Positions 59,007 to 64,000 of a stretch of DNA of 64,000 nucleotides are shown in pieces. Location: positions 1 through 64,000 of the forward strand of contig JBFWWZ010000007.1 of NCBI GenBank assembly GCA_050245915.1. The letters are read 5' to 3'. The notes beneath the pieces are model-generated. The model saw only the letters and a program-made list of their open reading frames with translations, was not told where the DNA came from and ran no database searches. This DNA is from JBDSKH01 sp050245915 (lineage in GTDB: Bacteria > Actinomycetota > Actinomycetes > Actinomycetales > Microbacteriaceae). The translations under genes and the position numbers were made by a program. The stretch's first letter is position 1; every line of letters begins with the position of its first letter.

Positions 59007-59012
59007 ACCATA
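59007..59012 (-). promoter_or_regulatory. -10 box of the topA-tmk-holB operon
   Basis: TATGGT on the minus strand would start transcription near 59000, leaving a short leader that contains the topA ribosome site. The -35 region is poor. Confidence 0.4.
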
Positions 59013-59063
59013 CACACGGTTGACGGGTGCCGCTCGAACGCGCTGTGCAGTCCGTCCCGCGCG

Positions 59064-59396
59064 TCAGGGCGGCGGACCCGCCCTCGAACGGGCGCTGATC
59101 GGCACCGCCCCGAACGCTCCCGCCACCTCGACGGATGCGACCAGGCCGTCGATCCGGCAGCTCTGCAGCCGAGCTCCGGTGGCCGCCGCCACTCGGCGCG
59201 CGAGCTCGCACGGGGCACCGGGAACCGCGCCGGACGCCCCGTCGGCGGCGGCCAGCGCCGCGGCATCGGCCGTTCCGATGAGCCGCTGTCGGACCGACAG
59301 ACCCGCGGAGAGCGCCAGCACCGCGAGCGCCACCGCGACCGTCGCCACGACGAGAGCGACGACCAGCACCGACCCGCTGCCGACGTCGTCTCTCAC
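59064..59396 (-). CDS. TadE/TadG-like protein (Rv3654c family)
   Basis: A 110-residue secreted or membrane protein with one N-terminal hydrophobic segment after DDVGSGS, then SVRQRLIGTADAAALAAAD, a hallmark of TadG-like minor pilin proteins. Cys residues in APCELARR and QSCRIDG may pair. The GTG at 59396 overlaps the TadE stop. Last gene of the tad operon, corresponding by position to Rv3654c of M. tuberculosis. Role in pilus assembly is inferred from context. Confidence 0.75.
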   Translation of the reverse strand: MRDDVGSGSVLVVALVVATVAVALAVLALSAGLSVRQRLIGTADAAALAAADGASGAVPGAPCELARRVAAATGARLQSCRIDGLVASVEVAGAFGAVPISARSRAGPPP

Positions 59397-59719
59397 CGTC
59401 CGCCCCCGAGAGCGCACGCCCATCCCCTCACCTCGATCCCGAGCCGGGATGCCGCGGACACCGTCGCGCACACCAGGTCGCCGCGAGCGGACCTCGCCAC
59501 CGACGCACCCGGAAGCTGCCGGCCCAGCCGCGCCGTCACCGTCACCGCGCTGTCGCCGCGCGCCCACGAGCGCGCGGCATCCGCGGCCGCGTCGTTCGCA
59601 CGCAGCTGCAGCCCGCCTGCCTGCACCCCGCCGAGCAGCACGGCCAGGACGAGCATCACCGCGGGCATCCCGACCGCGAACTCGGCGACGGCACCGCCGC
59701 TCTCGTCACCGAGCCGCAT
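59393..59719 (-). CDS. TadE-like minor pilin protein
   Basis: A 108-residue protein: ESGGAVAEFAVGMPAVMLVL carries the Glu-containing pseudopilin motif followed by a membrane segment, then GGVQAGGLQLRANDAAADAA and a Cys-containing C-terminal domain (LVCATV, WACALGG). It belongs to the TadE group of pilin-like proteins. The ATG at 59719 overlaps the preceding gene's stop (TGATG), and the stop overlaps the TadG-like start. Confidence 0.78.
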   Translation of the reverse strand: MRLGDESGGAVAEFAVGMPAVMLVLAVLLGGVQAGGLQLRANDAAADAARSWARGDSAVTVTARLGRQLPGASVARSARGDLVCATVSAASRLGIEVRGWACALGGGR

Positions 59720-59874
59720 CAGCCGCCCACGCTCAGCGCGGTGCGCACCAGCCCGGTCAGGATCGCCTGCACCTCCCCCGATTTCAGGATCACCACCAGC
59801 AACCCGGCGAAGCCCACCGCCGCCATGATCGTGATCGCGTACTCCGCCGTCGCCGCGCCCTCGTCGTCGCGCAT
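59719..59874 (-). CDS. Flp-pilin-like small protein (DUF4244)
   Basis: A 51-residue protein beginning MRDDEGAATAEYAITIMAAV, where the Gly-x-x-Thr-Ala-Glu-Tyr core is the Flp prepilin processing and assembly motif, followed by one hydrophobic helix. It is the probable major pilin of this tad locus. I choose the ATG at 59874, preceded by GGAGAGAGGG; a longer start at 59943 would add a non-pilin leader. Confidence 0.8.
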   Translation of the reverse strand: MRDDEGAATAEYAITIMAAVGFAGLLVVILKSGEVQAILTGLVRTALSVGG

Positions 59875-59966
59875 CGTGCCCTCTCTCCGTTCGTCGGCAC
59901 GAGCATGTCCATCCTGCGCGCCCCTCCCCCGCCGCGGACCCACGGCGGCGTTCCGGTCGGATCACG

Positions 59967-60842
59967 TCACAACGCCCCGGCTGTGGACGACAGGATCGCG
60001 AGCGCGATCGGGACGACTCCGGCCAGCACGAACGCCGGCAGCACGCAGAGGCCCAACGGGAGCAGAAGCCGGCTCTCCAGCCGGGCGGCACGCGCCGCCG
60101 CCGCCGCGCGGACCGACCGGCGCCGCTCGTCGGCTTCCGCTCGCAGCAGCGCGACTACCGGCACGCCGGCCGCGGAGGCGAACTCGAGCACCCCGGTGAC
60201 GTCGTCGTGCAGCGCCAGTGCCGCCGCCGCGCTCGCCTCGTCGACGAGCGCCCGCGCCCTCGCCACCGACATCCCGCCCGCAAGCGCGACCGCGTGCAGC
60301 TCGAAGCCGAGTCCGGGTGTCGCGTCGGTCTCGCGCGCCCAGGCGAGCAACCGCCGGTTCCAGCGTGCGGCGACGACGTTCAGGATGCCGGCCGCCCCCA
60401 GGCAGACCAGGCCTGCCGGTGAGGCGAACGCGGCGAGCAGATCGAAGCCGAGCAGCGCTCCCAGCAGCAGCGCGACCGCCGGCAGCGCCATCACGATGCG
60501 GCTGGTCGCGCGCGGCCCGGCGAGTACGGTCTCGACATCGCGCGCCGACTGGGCAAGAGAGCGCAGCACCTCTGCCGTGCGCCCGAGCGTCGGAGCGAGC
60601 GGCGCCCCGGACTCCGTGGCCACGCCCCAGACGCAGGCGAGCGTCTGCCACGCCGACCGCTCGCCCGGCCGGGTCTCCCCCTCGCGACGGATCCGGGCTG
60701 CCAGATCCCGCGCCGAGACCGCCTCCGACGCGATCGCCGCATCGACGTAGCGCCACGCGGGCAGGGCCGGGATGCCGGCGGCCGTGAGCACCGCCAGCCG
60801 CTGCACCAGCATTGCCACGGCATCGAATCCCGAGCCGGTCAC
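59967..60842 (-). CDS. Type II secretion/Tad membrane protein (TadB/TadC, GspF domain)
   Basis: A 291-residue membrane protein. A cytoplasmic N-terminal half contains ARRIREG-like charged helices and a GspF-type core (LAALTAAGIPALPAWRY region, TLGRTAEVLRSLAQSARDVE), followed by two hydrophobic segments around 120-165 and one at the C-terminus (LPAFVLAGVVPIALAIL). It forms the inner-membrane platform for pilus assembly. In many species TadB and TadC are separate; here one gene is present. Its GTG start overlaps the tadA stop (GTGA). Confidence 0.78.
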   Translation of the reverse strand: MTGSGFDAVAMLVQRLAVLTAAGIPALPAWRYVDAAIASEAVSARDLAARIRREGETRPGERSAWQTLACVWGVATESGAPLAPTLGRTAEVLRSLAQSARDVETVLAGPRATSRIVMALPAVALLLGALLGFDLLAAFASPAGLVCLGAAGILNVVAARWNRRLLAWARETDATPGLGFELHAVALAGGMSVARARALVDEASAAAALALHDDVTGVLEFASAAGVPVVALLRAEADERRRSVRAAAAARAARLESRLLLPLGLCVLPAFVLAGVVPIALAILSSTAGAL

Positions 60843-61813
60843 CCCTCCTCCCGGATCGCGAGGGAGCCCCGATCATCGAGCAGCAGCCGGCCGAGGCCCG
60901 CCACGCGGCGGGACCCCGCGACGCGCTCGATGTGCAGGACGCACCCGATCGCGCTCACCGCCTGACGCGCCACGGCATCCGGAGTCATGCCCGCGAGGGC
61001 GCCGAGGGCCTCGAGACGCGCGGGCACGTCGGCGAGCGAGTTCGCGTGCAGGGTTCCCGCGCCGCCGTCGTGCCCGGTGTTGAGCGCAGCGAGCAGCTCG
61101 CGCAGCTCGGGGCCGCGGCATTCGCCGACGACGAGACGATCGGGTCGCATGCGCAGCGCCTCGCGCACCAGGCGGTCCACGCCGATCGCTCCCGCGCCGT
61201 CGAGGTTCGCCTGCCGCGCCTCGAGCGCGACGACATGCGGATGATCGATGCGCAGCTCGGCCACGTCTTCGAGCACGACGATCCGATCGGAGGGCGCCGC
61301 CGCCGACAGCAGGGCGGCCAGCAGCGTGGTCTTCCCGCTGCCGCCGGCCCCGGTGAGCAGCAGGTTCGTGCGGGAGGCGACCAGCTCACGCACACGGTCG
61401 GCGCCCACCGCGCCTAAGAAGCCGGCGCGATCGAGGTCGTCGAGGCTGAGGGCGGCGGCCCGCGGGATGCGGATGGACAGCACGGCGCCGCCCGGGGAGA
61501 CCGGCGGCAGCACGGCGTGGACCCGGATCCCGTCGCCGAGCCGGACATCGACGCACGGTGTCGTCTCGTCGACGTGCCGGTCACCACCGGCGATCAGACG
61601 GGTCGCGACATCCCGGGCTTCGGCGGCCGGGATGCGCATCTGCGCGAGTTCGGAACCGCGGCCCCGGTCGACCCACACCCCGCCGTCGGGGTTCACGAAG
61701 ACATCGGTGACCTCCGGATCGCCCACCAGCGGAGCGAGCACCCCGAACAGCGCGCGGTCGTGCGCGCGTCCGGGCGGCCGACCCGAGCCGAGATGCGCCG
61801 TGAACCCGTGCAT
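60839..61813 (-). CDS. Pilus assembly ATPase TadA/CpaF
   Basis: A 324-residue VirB11/GspE-type ATPase that drives Tad pilus assembly. N-terminal domain VTDVFVNPDGGVWVDRG, Walker A LTGAGGSGKTTLLAALL, Asp box VVLEDVAEL, Walker B region RLVVGECRGPELRELL and GTLHANSLADVPARLEAL. The ATG at 61813 is chosen on similarity of the following region; no ribosome site is visible and upstream residues look non-coding. First gene of the tad operon; the 6C RNA gene ends about 55 bases upstream on the same strand. Confidence 0.85.
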   Translation of the reverse strand: MHGFTAHLGSGRPPGRAHDRALFGVLAPLVGDPEVTDVFVNPDGGVWVDRGRGSELAQMRIPAAEARDVATRLIAGGDRHVDETTPCVDVRLGDGIRVHAVLPPVSPGGAVLSIRIPRAAALSLDDLDRAGFLGAVGADRVRELVASRTNLLLTGAGGSGKTTLLAALLSAAAPSDRIVVLEDVAELRIDHPHVVALEARQANLDGAGAIGVDRLVREALRMRPDRLVVGECRGPELRELLAALNTGHDGGAGTLHANSLADVPARLEALGALAGMTPDAVARQAVSAIGCVLHIERVAGSRRVAGLGRLLLDDRGSLAIREEG

Positions 61814-61867
61814 GCAAGAAGGGAAGCACCGACCGGACGCGACTCGGGGCCCGCCGCAGCATCCTGT

Positions 61868-61975
61868 GCTTAACGAGAGGGGCGGCGCCCATTGGGGGGA
61901 ACGGGCGCCGCCACAGCAACGCTGGATTGGGGGGAATCGCGGGCGCTGCAAGACCGAGACTTACGGCTCGGCTGG
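61868..61975 (-). ncRNA. 6C small RNA
   Basis: Two hairpins on the minus strand each present a loop of exactly six C residues. Hairpin 1: GCAGCG/CGTTGC outer stem and GATT/AATC inner stem around C6 (plus-strand G run 61929-61934). Hairpin 2: GGCGGCGCCC/GGGCGCCGCC extended by GTT/AAT around C6 (61894-61899). This is the defining feature of the actinobacterial 6C RNA. In M. tuberculosis the 6C RNA (B11) also lies at the edge of the tad-like locus (beside Rv3660c). Ends are estimated from the promoter and the tail after hairpin 2. Confidence 0.9.
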
Positions 61976-61980
61976 TCGTC

Positions 61981-62008
61981 AGTGTACTCCAAAAGGGGGA
62001 CCGTGCAA
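61981..62008 (-). promoter_or_regulatory. Promoter of the 6C RNA
   Basis: -35 TTGCAC (62008-62003), 16-base spacer, -10 TACACT (61986-61981); predicted start near 61975. It is one of the best-formed promoters in the window, in keeping with an abundant RNA. Confidence 0.7.
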
Positions 62009-62129
62009 CGGCGAAATCGCAGGGTCACCCGCACCTTTAACCCGGTGGTTAGGATCGACATCAAACCGTACGGATAATCACGCGACCACCCAGGCTCGGC
62101 CGCGGATCGACACAAGGATGCTGACGTCC

Positions 62130-64000
<1,871 letters not shown>

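Larger units (their letters stand above)
61814..62129. other. 316-base divergent region between tadA and acs
   Basis: Besides the 6C RNA and its promoter (minus strand), the part nearest acs contains TAGGAT (62050-62055) and GATAAT (62073-62078) as possible -10 boxes for acs, and AAGGA (62114-62118) as its ribosome site. I see no further open frame. Confidence 0.6.

Noticed and set aside
61891..61939. Two ATTGGGGGGAA runs on the plus strand as possible G-quadruplex or direct repeat
   Set aside because: They are the complements of the two C6 loops of the 6C RNA on the minus strand, which explains both the repeat and its spacing.

Overview
The window is a piece of a high-G+C actinobacterial chromosome. 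Gene order (mannose-1-phosphate guanylyltransferase next to sdhCDAB, xthA-trpS, a tad locus beside a 6C RNA), the many GTG starts and the frequent TAGGCT-type -10 boxes placed 6-7 bases before start codons fit Micrococcales, most likely Microbacteriaceae (Microbacterium or a close relative). The genus is an inference from content. I see no phage, insertion sequence, CRISPR array or plasmid function: this is core chromosome with a catabolic island.

Layout. 1-3192: BmpA-type nucleoside ABC importer (partial permease, ATPase, lipoprotein). 3333-4466: manC. 4596-8053: sdhCDAB, succinate dehydrogenase. 8054-8414: hairpin-rich gap. 8415-9941: sigma factor fused to an anti-sigma-like zinc finger, membrane segments and a probable extracellular tail. 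10095-12592: DNA glycosylase and ptsI. 12664-16775: yihY, xthA, trpS, GNAT and HAD genes. 16807-20389: FMN riboswitch and ribD-ribE-ribBA-ribH. 20485-24642: two lipoproteins flanking a three-gene ABC-2 exporter. 24691-27493: small HTH regulator, ABC exporter and IclR regulator with two clear operators.

27562-42963 is an aromatic-acid catabolic island. pcaHGBDC, an IclR regulator and pobA convert 4-hydroxybenzoate through protocatechuate to beta-ketoadipate; pcaIJF finishes to acetyl-CoA and succinyl-CoA. A MobA-like flavin monooxygenase is divergent from a homoprotocatechuate (hpa) meta-cleavage operon: FAH-RraA fusion, GntR regulator, DapA-like aldolase, hpaE and hpaD.

42972-46934: TrmH-type methyltransferase, an unlisted 27-residue membrane peptide, pncA, PBP4-type carboxypeptidase and a CAP-domain protein. 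47019-51218: methylcitrate cycle (gntR-prpD-prpB-prpC), divergent from a short-chain dehydrogenase that may feed it propionyl-CoA. 52082-52154: tRNA-Thr(CGU). 52199-58984: TetR regulator, exported peptidase, holB, tmk and topA. 59064-61813: compact tad pilus locus, read from the direction of a 6C small RNA. 62130-end: acetyl-CoA synthetase, cut by the window edge and running off the end without a stop.

The most notable items are the 6C RNA beside tad, the membrane-anchored sigma/anti-sigma fusion, the tandem operators over the HTH-exporter promoter, the 27-residue peptide, the unusual hpa gene set, and a dispersed 22-bp repeat inside coding sequences.
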